64,000 nt of DNA from Algoriphagus formosus (GTDB lineage: Bacteria; Bacteroidota; Bacteroidia; Cytophagales; Cyclobacteriaceae), in contig NZ_NIUC01000002.1 of the NCBI RefSeq assembly GCF_002807035.1, positions 243,477 to 307,476 on the forward strand, given 5' to 3'. Shown here piece after piece: positions 54,901-61,398 of this stretch (position 1 is the first letter of the stretch; each line of letters begins with the position of its first letter). The notes under the pieces are model-generated. The model made no database searches. It saw only the letters and a list, made by a program, of their open reading frames with translations, and had not been told where the DNA came from. The translations under genes were made by a program, and so were the position numbers.

Positions 54901-57541
54901 AGCAACTGGTGTTTTTGGAACATTTAATGGCAATGGTGGAAATGGAGGAAGCGGAGCAGGAAGTACTCCTGGAGGAAATGGGGGGAATGGAAATAATAAT
55001 TTTGGAGGAAATGGTGGTGGAGACGGTGGAAACGGCGGATCTGCGCAATCGAATGGAAATGGAAATGATGGAAACTCCCCTGGAGGAGGTGGAGGAGGTT
55101 CAGTCAGTTCTGGATTTGGCTCAAATCAAGGCGGTAATGGAGGCTCAGGCAAAATCATTATCACTTACCCCAAGCCTGTCAACCAATTCCGCGCATCGGC
55201 TTCCGGAAATTGGGAGGATGAAAATACCTGGGAGCAGCAGTTCTCGAATGGACAATTTGCAAAGATCAACTCCAAACCTGGGACAAACTCCATGGTGATG
55301 ATTTCGGGAGAAAACACCAAGGTCAATGTCTCTGACAATCTTTCTATCTCAGGTTCAGTCAGCATAAACGGAAAAGGTGAACTGAGTCTAGTCTCTGGAA
55401 AATCCTTAAGCTTAAACTCAGGCTCAACGCTGACTGTAGGGAATGAAGGAATCCTTAGTCTCCCAGCCGAAGGCACTGTAAATGGAGCTGGAAATGTAAC
55501 GGTTAGCAAAGGGGCAACCTTAGCTATTGCACATCCAGATGGAATAAGTCTTTCAGGGAATAATGGAGCAATTCAAAATACTGGAACCCGTACCTTCAGT
55601 AGTGAAGCTAATTATATGTATAATGGGTCCGAAGCCCAATCCATAGGAAGCGGGTTACCATCAGTGGTCAACTCTCTGATGATTGACAATAGCTCGGTAG
55701 TCACGCTGGATAGACCTTTAGAAGTTACATTGGATTTAGTCATGAACTCAGGTTCATTCCAATTGGATGAATCACTATTAGTGGATCTTGGGATGACTTT
55801 GAATGGTTCCTCGGAGCTTGTTGTGAAAAATGGAGTATCCTTCACCGCAGACTTATTATCTAATCTAAACACCAATGATGCTTCACGGATTGTATTGAAT
55901 CCAGGAGCTAAATACAGTAATCTAGGAATCAGTACCCCTACTATCGAAGTGCAGCAACTTCTGACTGGGGTGAAAGGATGGCGAATGCTAGGCTCTCCGG
56001 TAAGTGGGGCTACCTATCTCAATTTCTTGACTGGACTGGAAAGTCAAGGCTTTACAGGAAGCTCCAACCCTAGCCTTCAGCCCAATGTACTTTGGTGGGA
56101 CGAAACAGATGGTGGCACTACCCTGCAAGGATGGAGACAACCTTCCAATATCAGTGAGCAAGTCCCGAATGGAAGAGGACACTATGTGTATGTCTTTGAC
56201 GGAGGTTCCAAGGCTTCATCCGGCAATTACTCCGATAATCTCCCAATAACCTTATCAGCCTTTGGTTCTGAGATAAATCTGAACAATGGTGGATTTGATT
56301 TTGGAGTGACCTACACTCCACGCAATGAAGATTTCAAAGGCAATGTAGAGTCAGGGACCTACACGCAAGTGGAAAGCGCTGTGGAAGGCTTCAATTTACT
56401 TGCCAATCCAACAGCCAGTTTTATTGACTTTTTCAAAGAAAGTGGCTGGACTAAATCTGGAATCGATGAAACTATCTACATCTGGGATCAGAATTTCAAC
56501 AATGGTCAGGGAGATTTTAGAGAAGTGACAGAAGATACGCCAGAAGCAAATCGGTTAATTGCTCCTTATCAAGCTTTTTGGGTGAGAACAAACCAAGAAA
56601 ACCCGAGCCTGACTCTTTCTAATGAGGCTAAGTCCTTTGCTTCAAGCATGTTCTACGGAAGAGTTATGAGTGAAGTGCCAGGAGCAAATACCTCAAAAAT
56701 TATTCTTTCGATTCAGGGAGAGGGATTAAAAGCGAATGCCAGTCTGAGAATTTCCGATCAGGGGGAAGATGGCTTGGATCCTTGGGATGCATTTCAGCTG
56801 GAGTCTCTCAACAGCTTCTGGCTCAACCTATACTCCTTGGGATCTCCAGATCAATTGGATCCATTGGTAATTAACCATTTAAGCTTGCCTGAGCAGGGCG
56901 AAAAATCAATCCCGCTCTACGTGGCAGCCGCTAAGAATGGGCAGACTTTCTCAGGAAGTTATACCTTAAACTGGGAATTACCGCTTGATTGGCCTTCTGA
57001 TGTACCGGTAGTACTGATGGACCACATCTCCAAAACTGCTATTGACATGAGTGAGGTGCAATCTTATGAATTCAGCTTTGAGGCACCAACCTCTACCAAT
57101 ATGCGGATTCGAACAGAGGACGGGGAGATGAAACAACCACAAGCGGTAGTATTTTCGCATGAGATCAAAGATGGAGAAGGACAGAATTTCAGAACCAAAA
57201 GCGGTCAAATCACTCGTCCATTTACGATCATCATCGGCTACACTGGTGATGGAGCCAATCCAGAATATCGCCCCGAAGTACCAAAACTCTACACCCCTTA
57301 CCCTAATCCTTTTGTTGACCGTACAATGATCAAATTTTATCTTCCTGTGGAGGATGCTGCAGAAATAAAAATCTACAGCATAAATGGTCAGGAAGTAGGA
57401 AGTTTCGAAAAGCAACTATACCCAGCCGGAATTCACACTTTGGAATGGATACCAAATGCAATTAATCTACCAAAAGGAGTGTACCTAATTCATCTTCAAA
57501 CGAGTAATCAGCTGATGGTCCAAAAAGCAATTAAATTATAA
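51968..57541 (+). CDS. Giant modular T9SS-targeted surface protein (adhesin-like)
   Basis: 1857 aa. Signal peptide 1-40. Residues 41-245: beta-rich N-terminal domain. Residues 247-564: two near-identical 159-residue blocks, each with two MBG-type domains (KVYGQSDPTLTYSVSGFQGN, then QFKLIGESDPSSFTYQASGF). Residues about 566-880: three Ig/invasin-like domains (for example VSFSVTSGGGNIEPTTA). Residues 880-1066: glycine-rich domain beginning WTVPPGVTSIMVEAWGGGG, as in polyglycine-helix proteins. From 1070: beta-helix-like repeats, then GWRMLGSPV near 1336. Residues 1773-1857: T9SS sorting domain (YPNPFVDRTMIKFYLP to GVYLIHLQT). It should be exported by Sec, then T9SS, and attached to the cell surface. 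It heads a four-gene operon with small pilin-like proteins. Confidence 0.85.
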   Translation: MISRISKNILSRFSAQMKVVGLFWLLACVGFFSNISEVKAQFPVIESTATFQNNSRPDNHDVDLPNGIQNGDLLLMILRPQSSRSISIPSGWIQLSTRNDNGRSYVIYREANGNEGSSLNIRLDDDGRLAAITYRISNWEGTPEAVVAGSNTTNPPSLTTSWSASPTLFLAAKTNRVTENNVNGPPSGYGNLITVANSSNRRTSRVRVSSASRNSTNSNENPGSFNLSGDFDSPHAFTIAIKGKARVLTVTANPITKVYGQSDPTLTYSVSGFQGNDNASIITGSLSRANGQNVGTYAINQGNLAAPGYTITFTGANFSITPKNLTITPDEGQFKLIGESDPSSFTYQASGFAFADNPSILSGNLVRDAGESAGFYEIRQGSLSSSSGNYTIDFVSGIFFEIQSKVLTVTANPITKIYGQSDPTLTYSVSGFQGNDNASIITGSLSRANGQNVGTYAINQGSLAAPGYTIEFVGANFSITPKLLTITPDAGQFKLIGESDPSSFTYQASGFAFADNPSILSGNLVRDAGESAGFYEIRQGSLSSSNGNYTIDFVSGILFEIQSNPTQYLVTVSSQNPKKGTSITITAQLADVNGNTVSEAGRLVSWSELNGNSGTFSSSTSTTDGDGIATIEFTVANSVGITTQITASGSGGLFGTSPEITTVDAIPTQLVFVQDPTGSTTEAGQPFAQQPIIEVQDADGNRVESASVLISLSLESGSGELRGEIELQAVNGLATFSGLNIDLVGNDKVILAESEGLSSASSGQFAISVGPAALFTRYAGIQQVAPTGMAVTTPPAVRVQDIFGNPISGVSVSFSVTSGGGNIEPTTAVSTNLAGIASLTSWILGETPGQNTLTASSSGFTSLTFTALGTEDAIQEFNTSTTWTVPPGVTSIMVEAWGGGGGGGGSGAFFGTGRGGGGGGGAYSSATISVSPGQTLSINVGVGGVGGANADGQNGGFSSVETGGTELMSANGGIGGQGATGVFGTFNGNGGNGGSGAGSTPGGNGGNGNNNFGGNGGGDGGNGGSAQSNGNGNDGNSPGGGGGGSVSSGFGSNQGGNGGSGKIIITYPKPVNQFRASASGNWEDENTWEQQFSNGQFAKINSKPGTNSMVMISGENTKVNVSDNLSISGSVSINGKGELSLVSGKSLSLNSGSTLTVGNEGILSLPAEGTVNGAGNVTVSKGATLAIAHPDGISLSGNNGAIQNTGTRTFSSEANYMYNGSEAQSIGSGLPSVVNSLMIDNSSVVTLDRPLEVTLDLVMNSGSFQLDESLLVDLGMTLNGSSELVVKNGVSFTADLLSNLNTNDASRIVLNPGAKYSNLGISTPTIEVQQLLTGVKGWRMLGSPVSGATYLNFLTGLESQGFTGSSNPSLQPNVLWWDETDGGTTLQGWRQPSNISEQVPNGRGHYVYVFDGGSKASSGNYSDNLPITLSAFGSEINLNNGGFDFGVTYTPRNEDFKGNVESGTYTQVESAVEGFNLLANPTASFIDFFKESGWTKSGIDETIYIWDQNFNNGQGDFREVTEDTPEANRLIAPYQAFWVRTNQENPSLTLSNEAKSFASSMFYGRVMSEVPGANTSKIILSIQGEGLKANASLRISDQGEDGLDPWDAFQLESLNSFWLNLYSLGSPDQLDPLVINHLSLPEQGEKSIPLYVAAAKNGQTFSGSYTLNWELPLDWPSDVPVVLMDHISKTAIDMSEVQSYEFSFEAPTSTNMRIRTEDGEMKQPQAVVFSHEIKDGEGQNFRTKSGQITRPFTIIIGYTGDGANPEYRPEVPKLYTPYPNPFVDRTMIKFYLPVEDAAEIKIYSINGQEVGSFEKQLYPAGIHTLEWIPNAINLPKGVYLIHLQTSNQLMVQKAIKL
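52706..53659 (+). repeat. Two tandem 477-bp repeats inside the giant gene
   Basis: Unit 1 52706-53182 and unit 2 53183-53659, 159 codons each, in frame. The first part differs at scattered sites, but about 150 bp in the second part (near 52980-53145 and 53457-53622) look identical. This pattern suggests recent duplication or gene conversion. Confidence 0.85.
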
Positions 57542-57545
57542 TTCA

Positions 57546-58040
57546 ATGTCAAAAAAAATATTCCTGATCCTGCTTTTTGGGTTTTTTGCACTGCAAACTC
57601 ACGCTCAATCATCCTCTTTTTCCATCAAGGCTACAGCCGTGGTGATGGAGAATCTACAAATGATTACGATTCGGGATATGGACCTAGTGAGTCCAGCGAT
57701 TGTTGAAAATACAATTACTGTAAGCCCGATTACAAGTACCTATGCTGGGCTATTTAAGATTTTGGGTAGTCCAAATGCAAGAGTTCAGATTAATTATACA
57801 CCAAGAGAAACTTTGGTGGAGCAAAATGAAGGAGTAGGGCTAGTTCAGGCGGTTTATTCCCTGAGCGCAGCTCCAGAAGACAATCAATCAGCCAGTTTTT
57901 TGTTGACGCAGGGAAATGCTGATGTCACCATCGGCCCTATGGGTGAGGTATTTATTTGGCTGGGGGCCGAATTGGACGTTTCTCAAGCTACTCAGGGTAA
58001 TTATGTATCAGAATTTGTCATAGAATTTGAATACATGTGA
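57546..58040 (+). CDS. Secreted DUF4402-like pilin-type protein
   Basis: 164 aa, signal peptide 1-20 (LLFGFFALQTHAQ). The mature part is one beta-rich domain: SFSIKATAVVMENLQMITI, SPITSTYAGLFKILGSPNARVQINY, then a final strand GNYVSEFVIEFEYM. The layout (short N-terminal strand, Ig-like middle, G-x-Y plus alternating last strand) matches the DUF4402 protein encoded at 59900. It starts 4 bp after the giant gene. I infer that it is a fibre subunit or adaptor. Confidence 0.65.
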   Translation: MSKKIFLILLFGFFALQTHAQSSSFSIKATAVVMENLQMITIRDMDLVSPAIVENTITVSPITSTYAGLFKILGSPNARVQINYTPRETLVEQNEGVGLVQAVYSLSAAPEDNQSASFLLTQGNADVTIGPMGEVFIWLGAELDVSQATQGNYVSEFVIEFEYM

Positions 58041-58651
58041 TGAAGAAGGTTGCAATTTTGATCGGGCTTTTACTATTATCGAATCTAGTGATCAGCGAGG
58101 CGGTTGCTCAACGGATCAATTTCTCAACTTGGACAGGAAGTGAGGATGTAAGCATTCGTTCGATTGGATCGGTGATTTCCTCCTTGCGATTCAATGAGAA
58201 ACAGCAAGTTCTCTTGGCCAATACACCAGCCATCAACATTGCAAAAAATGACCCCCAAGTTGCCATTTTTGAAATTGAAGCACCCTCCGAATTTGATATT
58301 ACGGTAGAACTTCAGGCCCCTAACTTTCTGGCAAAAGAAGGCGATCCAAAAAATGGAACTATCCCTTTCGCTTTACAAATGTCATATAGCAATCAAGGAT
58401 TACCCAATGAAATGGCCGCTCTCGGATCATCTATGGATGTCCCTTTGGGTTTTACAAGTGTGACTTTTCCGGTTCATGCAGGAAGAAGAGGTGTACCCCT
58501 TCCTCCAAACCCAGAATTGTATGGAAATGCGCGACCAAAATCAACAGTCTACCTGTTTGTTTATGGTACTTTAGGCCCGATCGGACAGGTCAGTGCAGGA
58601 AATTATGTAGGTGAAGTCTTAATTAATGTATATGTATCAGGTGGCGATTAA
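58040..58651 (+). CDS. Secreted beta-rich pilin-like protein
   Basis: 203 aa from ATG at 58040, which overlaps the previous stop by one base (TGATG). Signal peptide to about 25 (ILIGLLLLSNLVISEAVAQ). Body: SIRSIGSVISSLRFNEKQQ, FEIEAPSEFDITVEL, and a last strand GNYVGEVLINVYVSGGD like those of its neighbours. No named family recognised with certainty; it is probably a divergent subunit of the same fibre. It overlaps the next gene. Confidence 0.6.
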   Translation: MKKVAILIGLLLLSNLVISEAVAQRINFSTWTGSEDVSIRSIGSVISSLRFNEKQQVLLANTPAINIAKNDPQVAIFEIEAPSEFDITVELQAPNFLAKEGDPKNGTIPFALQMSYSNQGLPNEMAALGSSMDVPLGFTSVTFPVHAGRRGVPLPPNPELYGNARPKSTVYLFVYGTLGPIGQVSAGNYVGEVLINVYVSGGD

Positions 58652-59144
58652 GGTATTCTTCTTAGTCTTGGGAATTGGCCTTGGTTCTTTACAAAAAGGA
58701 TTCGCTCAAAGTCAACCTGTCCGAATCAGTATTGAACTCCCAGCCGGTGTAGGCCTGAGCTCTAAAGTTCCTTCTGCAACTAGCACAAAAGGAGGGAATT
58801 CGGGAATTTCGGAATCTGAAAAGGTGGACTTTGCTTTGATTGCTGAAGACGGGACACTAATTCCACTCACCTGGATCCAAATGAGAAGCTTGGAAAACAG
58901 CCAATTTTTGATCGACCTTCGAGATGAAAAAGGAATTCAAATTAATTTTCCTATTTACTTTTTGAATGATCAAACGGACGAACTTTTTTCATCCAAAGCT
59001 TATGAAAGACTTCCGGCATTAATGCAATTCGATCGGTCTTCCCTACTAATTAGAAATAAAATACCCCGCCAAACTTCAGTTCGAGCTTGGTTGGGAATCC
59101 CGAGTCTGGTCCAAGGGACCACCTTGGTTTTGGAGTACTTTTAA
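58626..59144 (+). CDS. Secreted protein of unknown function, last of the adhesin operon
   Basis: 172 aa (or 170 from ATG at 58632). Signal peptide AIKVFFLVLGIGLGSLQKGFAQ. Mature part: VRISIELPAGVGLSSKV, a Ser/Thr/Gly-rich linker, VDFALIAEDGTLIPLTWIQM and a C-terminal GTTLVLEYF. It overlaps the previous gene by about 20-26 bp in another frame, showing tight coupling. Beta-rich and periplasmic or surface located. No family known. Confidence 0.6.
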   Translation: MYMYQVAIKVFFLVLGIGLGSLQKGFAQSQPVRISIELPAGVGLSSKVPSATSTKGGNSGISESEKVDFALIAEDGTLIPLTWIQMRSLENSQFLIDLRDEKGIQINFPIYFLNDQTDELFSSKAYERLPALMQFDRSSLLIRNKIPRQTSVRAWLGIPSLVQGTTLVLEYF

Positions 59145-59184
59145 TCCGACTTCGAAAGGGAAAAACCATAATTCTCAAAACCCC

Positions 59185-59210
59185 TAATACAATAGAAGTA
59201 TTGACTTTTT
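59185..59210 (+). terminator. Weak terminator after the adhesin operon
   Basis: CAATA and TATTG stem with a 4-base loop, then ACTTTTT. Confidence 0.35.
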
Positions 59211-59702
59211 GGCTTCTACAATTTCTAGCAAAAGCCAGCAAATTTACCATTCACTTCAGATAGTAAAGTTTGGAAATCTGTCCAGCAAAAATTCTTTTAA
59301 AATGCTCACAAACAAGAGCAAAAAAAATCCGAAAACACCCTTCCCTACTGCAGTTTTTTGGTTGCCTTAGCTGATTCCCAATTACAATATTTCTTGTTTG
59401 AATTCAATATGAATTCCATCAAAATAAAGGAGTTTATCATGAATTTCTATTTTCTTTTTAGGCGATGATTCTTAAGAAATTATTATGGAAATGGAATTCT
59501 ATCCAATGATTTAAATTTTCTCCTAAAAGGAAGCGGATATTTTTGGCAAAAAATAATTTTTTTTCGAGTAAATTTAATATTAGTAAAATGCAATTATTAT
59601 TGAATTATTGGTCAATTATTTTCATTTTTTATAATCCTATTTATTGATTTTAGAAATCCAAAATACACGTTTTTTCATTTGAAATTATTTTTTATGTATT
59701 TC
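59211..59702. other. Very AT-rich intergenic region
   Basis: About 490 bp with long T and A tracts (for example around 59550-59690), probably curved. No open frame and no recognisable RNA gene. It lies directly upstream of the pilin promoter. Confidence 0.5.
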
Positions 59703-59746
59703 AAATACATTTATTTGGGTTTTAAATCATCTTTACAGTATATTTG
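59703..59746 (+). promoter_or_regulatory. Promoter of the pilin-chaperone-usher unit with the shared 25-bp element
   Basis: 59703-59727 repeats the element at 51828-51852 (22 of 25 identical). TTTG at 59714-59717 is the -33 box, and TATATTTG at 59739-59746 is a perfect TAnnTTTG -7 box, 21 bases apart. Transcription should start near 59753, giving a leader of about 145 bases before the pilin start. Confidence 0.7.
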
Positions 59747-59899
59747 TAACAGTAAAAGTGATTTCAGAACCTGTTGATCAAAATTTAACTATTTCAAGAA
59801 CACAACAGATACTAAGAATCATTTTTCACTACCTAGGTAAAATCAAAATTGAAACACAAAAACAAACCTTTAAACAATCAAATTAAACAAGTAAAAACT

Positions 59900-60475
59900 A
59901 TGAAAAAACTAGTAAAAATTATCGCCGTAGCGGCCTTCGCTATTGGATTCGGAGTGACCGCTCAGGCGCAAGTTAGAAGTGCTGATATGACTGCATCAGC
60001 TACTGTGTATGATGCTATTTCAGTAGAAAAAACAGCTGACTTGAATTTCGGCCAAGTAATGAAGGGTACTAAAAAGTATATTAAACCAGGAGGTGGCGCT
60101 GCATCTAGTGATGGTGAAAATGTTTCTACAGCGGGTATTCGGCAAGGCGGTTTTAAAGTATTTGCCGGTGCTGGTTCTAATGTGATACTTTCCTTCAATA
60201 ACTTGACAGAATTAGTTAATGGAACCAATAAAATGCCTATTATCTTCAATGAAAATGAAGCTGGTGATGAGGAGACTACAATAGGATATGGAACTGAGTC
60301 TAGCTCCTTAACAAGGTTAAACGTAGCAACATCCAACCCTATAACATTCCCTACCTCGACAGTTGATGGAAAAAATGGGACTTATGTTTATGTGGGTGCA
60401 ACTGTAGATGCTGCGGCAGATCAAGTTAGCGGAATTTACACTGCTACCCTGACTTTAACTGCAACCTATAATTAA
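59900..60475 (+). CDS. DUF4402 pilin-like major subunit candidate
   Basis: 191 aa from ATG at 59900, chosen because it starts the signal peptide MKKLVKIIAVAAFAIGFGVTAQAQ; an upstream ATG at 59849 would add 17 polar residues. The DUF4402 signature is ISVEKTADLNFGQVMKGTKK, then GGFKVFAGAGSNVILSF, ending SGIYTATLTLTATYN. The family has a single pilin-like Ig domain and is found with PapD-like chaperones. The strong promoter, own leader and downstream hairpin suggest high expression, as expected of a main fibre subunit. The fibre role is inferred. Confidence 0.8.
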   Translation: MKKLVKIIAVAAFAIGFGVTAQAQVRSADMTASATVYDAISVEKTADLNFGQVMKGTKKYIKPGGGAASSDGENVSTAGIRQGGFKVFAGAGSNVILSFNNLTELVNGTNKMPIIFNENEAGDEETTIGYGTESSSLTRLNVATSNPITFPTSTVDGKNGTYVYVGATVDAAADQVSGIYTATLTLTATYN

Positions 60476-60488
60476 TTCAATCCAAAAG

Positions 60489-60523
60489 AATACCGGTGGA
60501 AAAGACTTTTCTACCGGTATTTT
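60489..60523 (+). terminator. Leaky terminator between pilin and chaperone
   Basis: AATACCGGT and ACCGGTATT form the base of a long stem (inner GAAAAG/CTTTTC, one mismatch). Only TTTA follows, so some transcripts probably read on into the chaperone gene 13 bp downstream. Confidence 0.65.
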
Positions 60524-60536
60524 ATACTAAAAACCA

Positions 60537-61355
60537 ATGAAATCTCTCATCCTATCGATTCAATTTCTACTTGTCTTTGGCATTGTTCAAGCGCAAGTTT
60601 CATTAGCTCCGACTACCGTATTTGCTGATGCAAATGGGATCGGTACTATGTATGTTTCCAATGGTTCAGATAAGCCACAAGAAGTTAATATTAGCTTTTT
60701 ATTTGGCTATCCCGGAAATGATGCTGAAGGAAATCTGCAAATGATCTATTCCGACAGTATCAGAGAGAATCAGGCGGGCTTAGGAGACCGAATTCGTACA
60801 TTTCCTAAGTCCTTTATACTGGCTCCAGGTCAACAACAAGCAGTGCGTTTCCAAGTTCGTCCGGATAGAAACAGACCAGATGGAATGTATTTTACAAGAG
60901 TCAAGGTAGCCTCCAATGAACAAACAGCTAGCGTAGAAGAAACAACAACCGAGGGTATCAGTACGCAGATTAGCTTAAGGTTAGAACAAGTTATAGCCGT
61001 CTTTCAAAAAAATGGAGAAACCTCCACTGGCCTGGAATTCAAAGAAATAGCGGCAAGCAGAAAGGAAAATTTTATTAAGGTAGAATCTAAATTCACTGTA
61101 TCAGGAAATTCCCCATTTCTAGGAAGCTTGGAAGCGGTAGTGAAATCGAATTCAGGTGAAATAATCGCAAGACATCAGCAGACGGTAGCCTTGTATTTCG
61201 AAGGCCTCAGAAGCTATTCCATTCCAATTCCCGAAGACATTACACCAGGAGATTATGAAGTAGAGCTCCTTTTCAAAACAGAGCGCTCTGACATCTCAAG
61301 CTCTGACTTGGTTCAAGCACCTCCTGTCAGAAAAAAACTTAGTGTTACGCTCTAA
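60537..61355 (+). CDS. PapD-like periplasmic pilus chaperone
   Basis: 272 aa. Signal peptide to about 20 (FLLVFGIVQAQ). Domain 1 is the pili-assembly chaperone fold: VSLAPTTVFADANGIGTMYVSN, FPKSFILAPGQQQAVRFQVRP, GMYFTRVKV; then the G-strand region ISLRLEQVIAVFQKNGE and a second Ig domain (SFTVSGNSP-like KFTVSGNSPFLG). Such chaperones fold pilin subunits and hand them to an usher. The Arg at mature position 8 of PapD appears as Thr, and the loop linking the domains is long, so it is a distant member. It lies between a DUF4402 pilin and an usher-like gene. Confidence 0.82.
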   Translation: MKSLILSIQFLLVFGIVQAQVSLAPTTVFADANGIGTMYVSNGSDKPQEVNISFLFGYPGNDAEGNLQMIYSDSIRENQAGLGDRIRTFPKSFILAPGQQQAVRFQVRPDRNRPDGMYFTRVKVASNEQTASVEETTTEGISTQISLRLEQVIAVFQKNGETSTGLEFKEIAASRKENFIKVESKFTVSGNSPFLGSLEAVVKSNSGEIIARHQQTVALYFEGLRSYSIPIPEDITPGDYEVELLFKTERSDISSSDLVQAPPVRKKLSVTL

Positions 61356-61398
61356 TTCACAAAAATTCTTCTTCAAAACTTTCTAAATCGTAGTCACG

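Noticed and set aside
54650..55150. CRISPR-like or minisatellite array
   Set aside because: The repetition is irregular glycine codons in frame; there are no constant repeats with unique spacers.
54866..55298. Glu/Met-rich plus-strand and Ser-rich minus-strand frames in the glycine-rich part
   Set aside because: Produced by the low-complexity GGA/GGT codons of the real gene read in other frames.
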